Source of the DNA: Opacimonas immobilis
GTDB lineage: Bacteria; Pseudomonadota; Gammaproteobacteria; Enterobacterales; Alteromonadaceae
Length of the DNA: 64,000 nt
Reading direction: 5' to 3'
Assembly: GCF_048282545.1 (NCBI RefSeq)
Contig: NZ_CP182485.1
Location: 1,984,001-2,048,000 of the forward strand
Numbering within the stretch: the first letter of the stretch is position 1; every line of letters begins with the position of its first letter. Positions 1 to 9,313 of this stretch are shown piece after piece. Below the pieces are notes generated by a model. The model was not told where the DNA came from, ran no database searches, and worked only from the letters and a program-made list of their open reading frames with translations. Made by a program: the position numbers and the translations under genes.

Positions 1-735
1 TTAAGAGCGGATAAACGAGGTAATGAATATGTCCTAAACGGCAATAAAATGTGGATCACCAATGGCCCTGATGCACATGTTTTTGTGATTTACGCCAAAA
101 CCGATGTACACGGAGGTTCAAAAGGCATCACTGCGTTTATTGTTGAAAAGGATACACCGGGATTCACTCAGGCGCAAAAGCTCGACAAGCTAGGAATGCG
201 CTCTTCCAATACATGTGAACTGGTATTTACCGATTGTGTTGTGCATAAAGACCAAATATTAGGCAATGAAGGTGGCGGGGTTGCAATATTAATGTCCGGA
301 TTAGATTTTGAAAGATTAGTCTTATCTGGCGGACCATTGGGGATCATGCGAGCATGTATGGATGTCGTGTTGCCATACATTCACGAACGCCAGCAGTTTG
401 GCAAGTGCATCGGCGAATTTCAGCTTATCCAGGGTAAAGTTGCTGACATGTATACGCAAATGAATGCTGCACGAGCTTATGTCTATGCCGTTGCAAAAGC
501 CTGTGATCGCGGTGAAACCACGCGCAAAGATGCCGCTGGAGCGATTTTGTATTCCGCCGAGTTAGCTACTAAAATGGCGCTTGATGCCATTCAAATATTA
601 GGCGGTAATGGCTACATTAATGAATATGCAACAGGTCGCCTACTCCGTGATGCCAAACTATATGAAATTGGAGCCGGCACATCTGAAATACGGCGCATGC
701 TCATTGGGCGTGAATTATTCAATGAGACTCATTAA
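1..735 (+). CDS. liuA: Isovaleryl-CoA dehydrogenase, C-terminal part (5' end outside window)
   Basis: Acyl-CoA dehydrogenase that oxidises isovaleryl-CoA to 3-methylcrotonyl-CoA with FAD in leucine breakdown. The frame is open from base 1, reading LRADKRGNEYVLNGNKMW before the first internal ATG at 49, so the gene begins upstream of the window. The visible 244 residues cover the middle beta domain (KMWITNGPDAH) and the C-terminal helical domain, ending with the typical QILGGNGYINEY and GAGTSEIRRMLIGREL segments that contact FAD and substrate. It lies 2 bp before the carboxyltransferase gene and is the first visible gene of a five-gene leucine/isovalerate operon, which favours isovaleryl-CoA over other acyl-CoA substrates. 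Any LiuR-type regulator and the promoter would be to the left and cannot be seen. Confidence 0.95.
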   Translation, partial: LRADKRGNEYVLNGNKMWITNGPDAHVFVIYAKTDVHGGSKGITAFIVEKDTPGFTQAQKLDKLGMRSSNTCELVFTDCVVHKDQILGNEGGGVAILMSGLDFERLVLSGGPLGIMRACMDVVLPYIHERQQFGKCIGEFQLIQGKVADMYTQMNAARAYVYAVAKACDRGETTRKDAAGAILYSAELATKMALDAIQILGGNGYINEYATGRLLRDAKLYEIGAGTSEIRRMLIGRELFNETH

Positions 736-737
736 TC

Positions 738-2345
738 ATGGCGATACTTTCACAACCACTCAATTCACTGGCGCAAGATGTTCAAGCCAATACCTTACAT
801 ATGGAAGCACAAGTCAATGATCTAAAAAAAGTTGTTGCTCGCATTATACAAGGTGGCTCAGAATCAGCTCGGGAAAAACACAAAGCACGAGGTAAATTAC
901 TCGCACGCGAGCGCATTGACGCCCTACTCGATTCCGGTTCGTTTTTTTTAGAAATCGGGCAGCTCGCTGCGTACAATGTATATGAAGAAGACGTGCCTTG
1001 TGCCGGCGTCGTGGCAGGCATTGGTCTGATTCATGGACATTTGTGCATGATTGTGGCAAATGATGCGACCGTGAAAGGCGGCACTTATTATCCACTTACG
1101 GTTAAAAAACACCTACGAGCACAAGAAATCGCATTACAAAATCAACTTCCTTGTTTATACCTTGTTGACTCAGGTGGTGCTAATTTGCCTCGTCAGGATG
1201 AGGTGTTTCCTGACAAGGAGCACTTTGGGCGGATTTTTTATAACCAAGCGAATTTATCTGCACAAAATATTCCACAGATTGCAATTGTTATGGGTTCTTG
1301 TACCGCTGGGGGCGCCTATGTCCCTGCAATGTGTGATGAATCGATCATTGTCAAAGAACAAGGCACTATTTTTCTAGCCGGCCCCCCTTTAGTCAAAGCA
1401 GCCACGGGTGAGAGTGTAACGGCTGAAGCACTTGGCGGAGGCGCATTGCACGCTCAGACCTCTGGTGTGGTAGATCATTTAGCCCATGATGATCATCACG
1501 CATTGGCCATCGCTCGCGGTATAGTGGCTAAACTCAACCGTCCCAAAACGAGCCATATAGACCGTTGTCCAACTGTGTTGCCACGTTACCCTACAAAAGA
1601 CATATATGGCTTGATCCCGAGAGACTCAAAACAGCCCTTTGACGTGCGGGATATCATCGCACGCATCATTGATGATTCGGATTTCCAAGAATTCAAAGCC
1701 CTGTTCGGTACCACATTAGTTACTGGCTTTGCGCGTCTCGATGGTATTACAGTAGGCATCATAGCTAATAACGGTATATTGTTTTCAGAGTCTGCACAAA
1801 AAGGGGCACACTTTATTGAGTTATGCGCACAACGAAAGATCCCGCTTATATTTTTACAAAATATTACTGGCTTTATGGTTGGCCAGCAATATGAAGCAGG
1901 TGGAATTGCCAAGCACGGAGCCAAAATGGTCACCGCAGTAGCAACGGCCAAAGTCCCCAAACTCACAGTATTGATCGGTGGCAGTTTTGGCGCCGGCAAT
2001 TATGGTATGTGTGGTCGAGCTTACGATCCTAGATTTTTATTTATGTGGCCTAATGCGCGCATTTCTGTCATGGGCGGTGAGCAAGCCGCCGGGGTATTGG
2101 CGCAAGTCAAAGCTGCGCAGTTTGCCAAATCGGATAAGCCAATCTCAGCAGAGGAATTAGATAAAATTACACGCCCGATCATTGACACCTATGAGCGTCA
2201 AGGCCATCCATATTATGCCTCTGCTCGGTTGTGGGACGATGCCGTAATCGATCCTGCTGACACACGAGATGTGTTGATCATAGCACTGCATACGGCATTA
2301 AATGCCCCTATTGCGGATACCCAATTTGGCATATTTAGAATGTAA
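738..2345 (+). CDS. liuB: Methylcrotonyl-CoA carboxylase, beta (carboxyltransferase) subunit
   Basis: Carboxyltransferase half of biotin-dependent 3-methylcrotonyl-CoA carboxylase. It moves CO2 from biotin on the alpha subunit (liuD, 3166) to 3-methylcrotonyl-CoA, giving 3-methylglutaconyl-CoA. The 535-residue length is normal for MCC-beta. The N-terminal half has the acyl-CoA carboxyltransferase core (LVDSGGANLPRQDEVFPD, GSCTAGGAYVPAM). The C-terminal half has the biotin-side crotonase fold (QNITGFMVGQQYEAGGIAKHG, GSFGAGNYGMCGRAYDPRF, WPNARISVMGGEQAAGVL). The ATG at 738 follows the liuA stop by 2 bp. Propionyl-CoA and geranyl-CoA carboxylase subunits are related, but the liu gene order supports methylcrotonyl-CoA. 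Confidence 0.96.
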   Translation: MAILSQPLNSLAQDVQANTLHMEAQVNDLKKVVARIIQGGSESAREKHKARGKLLARERIDALLDSGSFFLEIGQLAAYNVYEEDVPCAGVVAGIGLIHGHLCMIVANDATVKGGTYYPLTVKKHLRAQEIALQNQLPCLYLVDSGGANLPRQDEVFPDKEHFGRIFYNQANLSAQNIPQIAIVMGSCTAGGAYVPAMCDESIIVKEQGTIFLAGPPLVKAATGESVTAEALGGGALHAQTSGVVDHLAHDDHHALAIARGIVAKLNRPKTSHIDRCPTVLPRYPTKDIYGLIPRDSKQPFDVRDIIARIIDDSDFQEFKALFGTTLVTGFARLDGITVGIIANNGILFSESAQKGAHFIELCAQRKIPLIFLQNITGFMVGQQYEAGGIAKHGAKMVTAVATAKVPKLTVLIGGSFGAGNYGMCGRAYDPRFLFMWPNARISVMGGEQAAGVLAQVKAAQFAKSDKPISAEELDKITRPIIDTYERQGHPYYASARLWDDAVIDPADTRDVLIIALHTALNAPIADTQFGIFRM

Positions 2346-2380
2346 TGATGCCCGTAAAATCGTATTTATAGGATAAATGA

Positions 2381-3166
2381 ATGAAACACGTTACCTACCA
2401 CACTTCTGACCATACTGCGTATATCTCGCTTAATCGTCCTGATTCACACAATGCTTTTGACTTTGCCATGATCAAACGAATTACCAAGTTATGCTTGCGA
2501 GCAGCTAACGATGACGATGTACGGTCTGTAGTGTTACAAGCGGAGGGCAACATTTTTTGTGCCGGGGCGGATTTGCATTGGATGAAACGCATGGCTGAGT
2601 ATGATTATGAAACCAATATACAAGATGCTCAGGCGCTGGCAACTATGCTGCACACACTCAATACACTTGCCAAGCCTACCATTGCAAAAATTAATGGCTC
2701 AGCTTTTGGGGGGGCGGTTGGTTTGATTGCTTGTTGTGATATTGCCATAGCAACCAAATTATCTAAGTTTTGCTTATCGGAAGTTCGTTTGGGTTTGGCC
2801 CCTGCTACTATTATGCCCTATATCATCGACGCCATCGGACAGCGCCATGCTCGACGCTATGCATTGAGCGCAGAAGTTATTTCGGCACGGCGAGCGCGGC
2901 GACTTGGTTTGATTCACGAAGCCGTTAGCGAAAGCGAATTAGACAGCACTGTGGCATCTTTGTGTGCACAATTTCATCAGGGTGGTCCTGAGGCAATTAG
3001 CGCAACCAAAGGATTGTTGCTGGAATGTCATCACCACAAAATAGACGAAGCTTTGCAACATAAAACAGCAGCCACTATTGCGGCTTTGCGCATCGGTACT
3101 GAAGGTCAAGCTGGGCTTGCTGCATTTTTTCAAAAAGCCAAACCCTATTGGCAAGAGGACAAATAA
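2381..3166 (+). CDS. liuC: Methylglutaconyl-CoA hydratase (enoyl-CoA hydratase family)
   Basis: Crotonase-fold enzyme that hydrates 3-methylglutaconyl-CoA to 3-hydroxy-3-methylglutaryl-CoA, the step between the carboxylase and the lyase. The 261 residues show the CoA/oxyanion-hole loops (CAGADLHWMKRM and NGSAFGGAVGLIACCDIAIA) and the LSEVRLGLAPATI segment of the family. An AGGA Shine-Dalgarno sits about 8 bp before the ATG. The stop overlaps the liuD start as TAATG, so the two are translationally coupled. Sequence alone could be another enoyl-CoA hydratase; its position between liuB and liuD makes the specific call. Confidence 0.93.
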   Translation: MKHVTYHTSDHTAYISLNRPDSHNAFDFAMIKRITKLCLRAANDDDVRSVVLQAEGNIFCAGADLHWMKRMAEYDYETNIQDAQALATMLHTLNTLAKPTIAKINGSAFGGAVGLIACCDIAIATKLSKFCLSEVRLGLAPATIMPYIIDAIGQRHARRYALSAEVISARRARRLGLIHEAVSESELDSTVASLCAQFHQGGPEAISATKGLLLECHHHKIDEALQHKTAATIAALRIGTEGQAGLAAFFQKAKPYWQEDK

Positions 3167-5166
3167 TGCGTTCAATCACTCGTTTGCTTGTCGCCAATCG
3201 CGGAGAAATTGCCTGTCGAATTATTCGCACCGCCAAACAAATGGGTATTCATACTGTCTCGATATATTCTGACATTGATGCCCAGGCACAACATGTAATA
3301 CGTGCGGATGAAGCCCATTGTGTAGGACTTGCACCAGCCTCTCAATCTTACCTAGATCAAGATAAAATTTTGGCAATTGCCCGTAAAGCCAAAGTAGATG
3401 CTATTCACCCAGGGTATGGTTTTTTATCCGAAAATGCAGAGTTCGCACAAAAGTGTGCACAACATGGAATACTATTTGTTGGTCCTCCGGCCACAGCCAT
3501 CATTGCAATGGGTTCAAAATCTCAAGCTAAGCGCATTATGGAACAAGCAGGTGTCCCTTTGACCAAGGGATATCATGGCGATGTTCAAGATGAAAATTTT
3601 TTGGCCCAACGAGCGGCAGAAATCGGTTACCCGGTAATATTAAAAGCCAGTGCTGGGGGTGGCGGTAAAGGCATGCGAATTGTACGCCGTGCCGATGACT
3701 TTAGAGAACAACTCGCTGCAGCCAAGCGCGAAGCTCGAAAAAGCTTCAGTAATGAGCATATGCTTATTGAAACGTACATTAGCGAGCCACGGCATATCGA
3801 AGTTCAAGTGTTTTGTGATTCCCATGGCAATGGTGTCTATTTGTTTGACCGAGATTGTTCCATTCAAAGACGTCACCAAAAAATCATTGAAGAAGCCCCC
3901 GCTCCGGGTTTGTCAGATGCAACCCGTCAAGCTATGGGTGAAGCCGCCGTGCAAGCAGCGCAGGCCATTGATTATGTAGGTGCTGGTACCGTGGAGTTTT
4001 TGCTTGATAGCCAACACCATTTTTATTTCATGGAGATGAATACCCGCTTACAAGTAGAACATCCAGTTACCGAAATGATCACAAGTCAAGATTTAGTACA
4101 ATGGCAACTGCATATCGCCTGTGGTGGCACACTCCCCTTATTACAAGACCAGCTGAGTTGTTCTGGACATGCTGTCGAAGCACGCATCTATGCAGAAGAT
4201 CCAAACCATGATTTTTTACCACAAACGGGGATTTTGCATCGCTACAAGGAACCACAAGATTCGCACATACGCATCGACAGCGGTGTGACACAAGGCGATG
4301 AGATCAGTATTTATTACGACCCTATGATCAGCAAAGTCATCTCACATGCAGCAACTCGCCAACAAGCAATTCACAGATTACATAAGGCTATTGAAGGCTA
4401 TGTAATATTAGGATGTCGAACCAATACCGACTATATTCAGTCGATTTTAAAACACCAAGCGTTTAATGACGCTCATCTCACCACCCATTTTGTGGAAGAT
4501 TACGCATCGGACTTAAAACCGAATACTCGCGAGATGACTCACATTATGGAATGCCTCTTAGCTATGTGTCTGTTTGCAGTGAGTTCAAAAACATACCACT
4601 CCAATCCAGAGATAAGCACGCATATTGACACGATCGGTGTGCGTACACAGTTTAGAATCAATCACACTGGAACATCGCCAATTGTGTTAACGAACCAGCG
4701 TATTGCCTACATCAGTATGCATGATGAAAATGCGCTTATAACCCTAAATGAAACAACGATACCTATCTCACAATGGCATATGCAAGATGATTCTTTTCGA
4801 GCCGTCATTAATGGACTTACCTATAATGGTTGCTATTATCAAAGCGCATCTCATCGTTATATTTTCTGTAACGGACTAACGATGAATGTCTCGATTCCTC
4901 GAACTGAATACATAAATAATGATAGTGATAATAACTATATTGCACCAATGAATGGCACCGTGGTGAAGGTCAATGTCAGTCCAGGGCAAACTGTAAGCAA
5001 AGATGAGACATTAGTCATTTTGGAAGCAATGAAAATGGAACATACCATAAAAGCCAACTCGAATGGCACGGTTACTCAAGTCGTTTGTACTGAAGGTCAA
5101 ATGGTTACTGGCGGACAGAACCTTCTCGATATAGAAGCGCTCCCACTAGATGAAGCTAAACCATGA
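3166..5166 (+). CDS. liuD: Methylcrotonyl-CoA carboxylase, alpha (biotin carboxylase/BCCP) subunit
   Basis: ATP-dependent biotin carboxylase fused to a biotin carrier domain, the partner of LiuB. I take the ATG at 3166, which overlaps the liuC stop and gives the usual N terminus MRSITRLLVANRGEIACR; a TTG at 3148 is in frame but lies inside liuC. The protein has 666 residues. Order of domains: biotin-carboxylase N-domain (1-110), ATP-grasp with a glycine-rich KASAGGGGKGMRIV loop near 160-172, biotin-carboxylase C-domain, a linker, and a C-terminal biotinyl domain with EAMKMEH, biotinyl-lysine near residue 623. The end overlaps liuE as ATGA. Confidence 0.96.
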   Translation: MRSITRLLVANRGEIACRIIRTAKQMGIHTVSIYSDIDAQAQHVIRADEAHCVGLAPASQSYLDQDKILAIARKAKVDAIHPGYGFLSENAEFAQKCAQHGILFVGPPATAIIAMGSKSQAKRIMEQAGVPLTKGYHGDVQDENFLAQRAAEIGYPVILKASAGGGGKGMRIVRRADDFREQLAAAKREARKSFSNEHMLIETYISEPRHIEVQVFCDSHGNGVYLFDRDCSIQRRHQKIIEEAPAPGLSDATRQAMGEAAVQAAQAIDYVGAGTVEFLLDSQHHFYFMEMNTRLQVEHPVTEMITSQDLVQWQLHIACGGTLPLLQDQLSCSGHAVEARIYAEDPNHDFLPQTGILHRYKEPQDSHIRIDSGVTQGDEISIYYDPMISKVISHAATRQQAIHRLHKAIEGYVILGCRTNTDYIQSILKHQAFNDAHLTTHFVEDYASDLKPNTREMTHIMECLLAMCLFAVSSKTYHSNPEISTHIDTIGVRTQFRINHTGTSPIVLTNQRIAYISMHDENALITLNETTIPISQWHMQDDSFRAVINGLTYNGCYYQSASHRYIFCNGLTMNVSIPRTEYINNDSDNNYIAPMNGTVVKVNVSPGQTVSKDETLVILEAMKMEHTIKANSNGTVTQVVCTEGQMVTGGQNLLDIEALPLDEAKP

Positions 5167-6059
5167 CGACTTATCCTAGTCGAGTCAGCTTAATTGAAGT
5201 TGGTCCAAGAGATGGTTTGCAAAATGAAGCAACACCACTTAGTGTTGCTGACAAAATACAACTCATTGATGCGCTCAGTAAGACAGGCCTTTCTCATATC
5301 GAATGTGGTAGTTTCGTCTCGCCCAAATGGGTCCCTCAGATGGCACACTCTGATGCTGTTTTAGACGGTATTGTTCGTCAGGCTGAGATTACGTACAGCG
5401 CATTAGTCCCCAATCAAAAAGGCTTTGAAAATTGCGTTACGCATAACCCCGATGAAATCGCTATCTTTACCGCTGCAAGCAATGAATTTACTCAGAAAAA
5501 CATAAATTGCAGCATTACCGAAAGCCTCTCTCGATTTGAGCCAATAATGCGCTCTGCGCAAACCCAAAAACTTCCCGTCAGAGGCTACATTTCAACCGTG
5601 GTTAGCTGTCCTTATCAAGGCAAGGTCGATCCCAAAGCGGTACTAGCTGTAGCCAAAGAATTATTAGCTCTTGGCTGTTACGAAATCTCTTTAGGAGATA
5701 CGATTGGCGTTGGCACCCCACGGCAAGTGGCCGAACTACTCGAAGTGTTATTAACCGATATTCCCGTACACCAAATAGCCGTGCATTTTCACAACACTTA
5801 TGGTCAAGCTATTGCAAATATCAGTAAGGCTTTAGAATACGGCGTCACTCGAATCGACTCAGCTATTGCCGGCTTAGGTGGCTGTCCTTACGCCAAAGGT
5901 GCCAGTGGTAATATTGCCACTGAAGATGTGGTCTATCTGCTCGATGGTCTTGGCATACAACACGGTGTAGATTTAGAAAGATGCATAAAAGTAGGACGCG
6001 ATATTTGTAGGAAACTCAATAAGCCGCCACCGTCATTGGTAAATCAAGCATATCTATAA
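5163..6059 (+). CDS. liuE: Hydroxymethylglutaryl-CoA lyase
   Basis: Cleaves HMG-CoA to acetoacetate and acetyl-CoA, the last step of the pathway encoded by this operon. The 298 residues form a DRE-TIM metallolyase barrel. VGPRDGLQNE at residues 12-21 holds a metal-binding Asp, and GLGGCPYAKGASGN near 237-250 carries the catalytic Cys loop. AVHFHNTYGQ gives the conserved metal-ligand histidines. The start overlaps the liuD stop by 4 bp. No clear hairpin terminator is visible before glgC. Confidence 0.96.
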   Translation: MTTYPSRVSLIEVGPRDGLQNEATPLSVADKIQLIDALSKTGLSHIECGSFVSPKWVPQMAHSDAVLDGIVRQAEITYSALVPNQKGFENCVTHNPDEIAIFTAASNEFTQKNINCSITESLSRFEPIMRSAQTQKLPVRGYISTVVSCPYQGKVDPKAVLAVAKELLALGCYEISLGDTIGVGTPRQVAELLEVLLTDIPVHQIAVHFHNTYGQAIANISKALEYGVTRIDSAIAGLGGCPYAKGASGNIATEDVVYLLDGLGIQHGVDLERCIKVGRDICRKLNKPPPSLVNQAYL

Positions 6060-6131
6060 CGGATATAAGTATCTATACAATATGTAAAAAACGCTGACAT
6101 TTTTGCCTAGAATTTAATCTCGCTTTATGGC

Positions 6132-6164
6132 TATAATACTTAAGTAGGATAATCAATTTAAGGA
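6132..6164 (+). promoter_or_regulatory. Candidate glgC -10 box and ribosome binding site
   Basis: The 111-bp gap before glgC has a perfect TATAAT at 6132-6137 and an AAGGA at 6160-6164, six bases before the ATG. I could not find a good -35 box at 16-18 bp, so the promoter assignment rests on the -10 box only. Confidence 0.3.
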
Positions 6165-6170
6165 AAAACA

Positions 6171-7433
6171 ATGCCTCAGCAAAGCCCACGTTATGTGAGT
6201 AATTTGACCAAGGATACTTACGCACTCATTCTCGCCGGAGGACGAGGGTCTCGTTTACACGAACTTACCAAGTGGCGTGCTAAACCCGCAGTGTATTTCG
6301 GCGGTAAATTTCGCATCATAGACTTCCCATTATCAAACTGTATTAACTCTGGTATTCGCCGTGTTGGTATTTTGACTCAATACAAGTCCCATTCCTTGAT
6401 CCGTCACATCAGCCGAGGTTGGGGGCATTTTAAAAAGGAACTTGGTGAATCAGTTGAGATCTTGCCAGCCTCTCAGCGTTTTTCTGAAGATTGGTATCAA
6501 GGAACAGCAGATGCGGTATACCAAAATATCGATATCATTCGCGATGAGTTACCTAAATATGTCATGATTTTATCAGGTGACCATATATATCGGATGGATT
6601 ATGGCACAATGCTCGCGGAACACGTGCAATCTGGTGCCAAGATGACCGTGAGTTGTATGAAGGTTCCCATTCCTGAGGCTGCCGGTGCTTTTGGTGTGAT
6701 GTCAGTAGATGAAAATAAACGCGTACTGGCATTTACCGAGAAACCGGAACATCCAGCTCCCCTTCCTGGCGAGCCTGACAATTGCTTAGCATCAATGGGT
6801 AACTACATTTTTGATACTGAGTTTCTATTCAAAGTACTCGAAGATGACAAAGCGGACAGTGAATCTGAACACGATTTTGGCAAGAACATCATTCCAAGAA
6901 TTATCAAAGATCATCAAGTTCAAGCGTTTGTTTTTGGTGAAAGCGACGGCACTGAAAATTATTGGCGCGATGTGGGGACTATTGATTCTTTCTGGCAAGC
7001 TAACATGGAACTTGTTGAGCCTGTACCAGCTTTGAATTTATACGATGCCGACTGGCCAATTTGGACGTATCAAGAACAACTGCCACCGGCCAAATTTGTT
7101 AAAGAAGCGGATGATCGCCCCGGTGAGGCAATCAATTCAGTGGTATCGGGAGGATGTATCGTCTCTGGTGCTCGTTTACACAAGAGCTTGTGTTTTTCAA
7201 ACGTAAGAGTCAACAGTGGCGCTTCGGTAGATGAAACCGTGATTCTGCCAGCGGTTGAAGTTGGGGCACATTGTACCATTCGTCGCGCAGTATTGGACCG
7301 AGGTTGTCAGATTCCAGAAGGTATGCACATTGGTGTGGACCACAATGAAGATAGACGTCGAGGATTTCGCGTATCAAGTAATGGGATCGTGCTAGTTACC
7401 CCAGACATGCTTGAAAAGCTAAAATATTTATAA
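6171..7433 (+). CDS. glgC: Glucose-1-phosphate adenylyltransferase
   Basis: Makes ADP-glucose from glucose-1-phosphate and ATP, the committed step of bacterial glycogen synthesis. The 420-residue length is typical of GlgC. The nucleotidyltransferase signature LAGGRGSRLHELT lies at 21-33, followed by the allosteric/substrate region KPAVYFGGKFRIIDF and the catalytic ILSGDHIYRMDY near 133-145. The C-terminal part has left-handed beta-helix repeats (residues about 310-400). No glgA or glgB lies beside it; glgP and pgm are about 37 kb away in this window. The stop overlaps the convergent hydrolase gene by 6 bp. Confidence 0.97.
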   Translation: MPQQSPRYVSNLTKDTYALILAGGRGSRLHELTKWRAKPAVYFGGKFRIIDFPLSNCINSGIRRVGILTQYKSHSLIRHISRGWGHFKKELGESVEILPASQRFSEDWYQGTADAVYQNIDIIRDELPKYVMILSGDHIYRMDYGTMLAEHVQSGAKMTVSCMKVPIPEAAGAFGVMSVDENKRVLAFTEKPEHPAPLPGEPDNCLASMGNYIFDTEFLFKVLEDDKADSESEHDFGKNIIPRIIKDHQVQAFVFGESDGTENYWRDVGTIDSFWQANMELVEPVPALNLYDADWPIWTYQEQLPPAKFVKEADDRPGEAINSVVSGGCIVSGARLHKSLCFSNVRVNSGASVDETVILPAVEVGAHCTIRRAVLDRGCQIPEGMHIGVDHNEDRRRGFRVSSNGIVLVTPDMLEKLKYL

Positions 7434-8207
7434 ACTAGCTATATATTCATTAATTACTTGGGCGGTTGTATTGGGAACTTCAAGAGGAAACATGTGACCG
7501 CCCTGCACTTCACAGTGTGAAAAATTTGGCTGTTTCGCCAAAAACTTCTTCCTCAAAAATGGCACGGTGACATCCGTGCTTTTACCTGTAATCAGCAGAC
7601 TCGGCAAGTTTACTTGTCCGAAATATTGCGCCAAATCGGTCGGAATGGTTCTAAACACCTCTGCTTCAATTTCTGGTTTATAGGAAAGCTCTATAACATC
7701 ACCGGTTTGGGTAGTAACACTGCTGACATAATCATTAATACATTGTGGAACAAACTCAGCAAAAAAGCGTTTTTTAGCAAAGTATTGAACCACATCTTCA
7801 TTTACTTGCCATTGTCGTTTACGCTGCATTGTAACGTGTGCGGGCGTTATTTTGTTGATCAACGGCGTTCGCTTACAGATTTCAAACAACCGGCCAGACC
7901 AATGTGTCAGTAACGGTGGGTCACACATGACTAATCCACAAAATCGCTCTGGCGCTCTTGCCACGGCCATATAAGAGATAACCGCACCAAAGCTATGCCC
8001 CATTGCCAAAACGGGGGCGTTAAGATGTTGCGCATCGAGATAAGCTAATAACTCATCCACTTGATGAACCCAGCCATTGACTAATGGGTAAACTTCATCG
8101 TGCGCATATTGATGCTTAGCAAGGACCTTATGGGGTAATTGGTCAAAGAGAGTTTGATAAGTCGGCGCTGGGATGCCGTTTGCATGCACAAAAGATATAT
8201 TCATCAA
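7428..8207 (-). CDS. Alpha/beta hydrolase
   Basis: A 259-residue single-domain alpha/beta hydrolase of unknown substrate. The nucleophile elbow is GHSFG, with Ser72. The oxyanion strand is FVHANGIPAPTY near the N terminus, and the likely catalytic His is in the C-terminal GGHMFPLE. There is no signal peptide, so it is probably cytoplasmic. It is transcribed away from the thioesterase at 8285 across a 77-bp gap and its stop overlaps glgC. The start may be the first or second ATG (8207 or 8204). Confidence 0.85.
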   Translation of the reverse strand: MMNISFVHANGIPAPTYQTLFDQLPHKVLAKHQYAHDEVYPLVNGWVHQVDELLAYLDAQHLNAPVLAMGHSFGAVISYMAVARAPERFCGLVMCDPPLLTHWSGRLFEICKRTPLINKITPAHVTMQRKRQWQVNEDVVQYFAKKRFFAEFVPQCINDYVSSVTTQTGDVIELSYKPEIEAEVFRTIPTDLAQYFGQVNLPSLLITGKSTDVTVPFLRKKFLAKQPNFSHCEVQGGHMFPLEVPNTTAQVINEYIASL

Positions 8208-8221
8208 TCACTAAAAGTCAT

Positions 8222-8249
8222 TTGCAGTTACTTATGCAGTCTATATAAT
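8222..8249 (+). promoter_or_regulatory. Candidate sigma70 promoter for the thioesterase gene
   Basis: TTGCAG at 8222-8227, a 16-bp spacer, then a perfect TATAAT at 8244-8249, about 35 bp before the ATG at 8285. It lies in the divergent gap between the hydrolase and the thioesterase. Confidence 0.5.
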
Positions 8250-8284
8250 CATATTATCACTCATCAGACCAGAACACCAAGCAA

Positions 8285-9085
8285 ATGAATATTAATGACA
8301 TTTTAGCTCTAGGACAAGCTCATATCAGTGAAGGAGCCAAACTTGTTATAGACGATAGTTGGTCACAGGGGCGCACAGTATATGGCGGTCTATCTACTGC
8401 ATTGTTGTTTCAAGCAATTAAAAATGGCGTTTCAGATGAATATCAGGTTAAAAACATCAATGTAAATTTTGTAGGCCCTCTTTTTACCAAAGAGCCCTGT
8501 AAGATCGAAGTGCAAGTCCTGCGCGTGGGCAAAAATGTTGCGCAATACATCGCTTATTTGCTGCAAAACGACAAAATGTGTGTGGTGTGTCAAGCGTGTT
8601 TTACCAGAGATAGATCATCAAAAGTCAGTATTGATAAGCGGCCTGAACTAAACTTTGTACGAAAAAAGAAAGCGAACTTTTTCCCACCGATCCCCAAGGT
8701 CGTACCCAAGTTTTTGAAGCATTTTGATTTGGCCATTCAAGAAGGTGGCATTCCATTTACTGGACGCAAAACGGATCATTATCTTGGCTGGATGAGATAC
8801 AAGGATCTGAATACCTATCTTAGTGAAGCCGCATTTATTGGCTTATTAGACAGCTATCCGCCCACCTTAATACAATTATTAAAATGGCCAGCGCCAGCCA
8901 GTACGATCAACTGGAATGTGGAGTTTTTCCATCCTTTACCACAAGGGAGCGCAGAGGAATGGTTTGCTTATCACGATAAAACCATACACGCTGAAGCCGG
9001 ATACGGTGCAACTGAAGCCACTATTTGGGCTGAAGATGGACGCTGTTTGGCTATTTCTAGACAAACCGTAGGTGTGTTCGATTAA
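8285..9085 (+). CDS. Acyl-CoA thioesterase-like protein (4HBT_3 type)
   Basis: A 266-residue double-hotdog protein. The N-terminal half has the family hallmark GRTVYGGLSTALLFQAI near residues 30-46, followed by VNFVGPLFTKEPCKIEVQVLRVGKN. The C-terminal half has a second hotdog repeat (SEAAFIGLLDSYPPT and STINWNVEFF). Proteins of this family hydrolyse acyl-CoA thioesters, but the substrate cannot be read from sequence. The neighbouring divergent hydrolase and the nearby liu operon would fit acyl-CoA housekeeping; this is inference. Confidence 0.8.
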   Translation: MNINDILALGQAHISEGAKLVIDDSWSQGRTVYGGLSTALLFQAIKNGVSDEYQVKNINVNFVGPLFTKEPCKIEVQVLRVGKNVAQYIAYLLQNDKMCVVCQACFTRDRSSKVSIDKRPELNFVRKKKANFFPPIPKVVPKFLKHFDLAIQEGGIPFTGRKTDHYLGWMRYKDLNTYLSEAAFIGLLDSYPPTLIQLLKWPAPASTINWNVEFFHPLPQGSAEEWFAYHDKTIHAEAGYGATEATIWAEDGRCLAISRQTVGVFD

Positions 9086-9100
9086 ACCGTTAGTTAGATG

Positions 9101-9313
9101 TTAATTTATTCCATAACCATTGGTGGTAAATAAACTCACAACAGTGAGTAAGCAGTGTCGAATATTGTCAACGGATTTGTCTAAACTTGACTGATTCAGC
9201 CCTAAACTGATGGCCAAATCATAGATTGCTTTGGTGCCCAATATCTTGACGGCTCGCGTAATTGAGTCCACTGGGTCACGAAAGTTATAAATTGATGATT
9301 TCTTGGGCACTTA
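9101..9313 (-). pseudogene. HDOD-domain gene remnant
   Basis: A 69-codon frame (GTG at 9310, in-frame stop just before it) holds a stretch resembling the middle of an HDOD signalling domain: SSIYNFRDPVDSITRAVKI followed by LGTKAIYDLAISLGL. In complete HDOD proteins (usually over 250 residues) this block is preceded by helices for which there is no room here: upstream DNA is the end of the reductase gene. After the block the protein runs on only about 35 residues. I read it as the debris of a lost HDOD gene, though a short functional product cannot be excluded. The gap it occupies lies between the thioesterase stop and the reductase stop. Confidence 0.5.

Noticed and set aside
3148..3166. Upstream TTG start for liuD
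   Set aside because: It lies inside liuC, and the ATG in the TAATG overlap gives the conserved N terminus.
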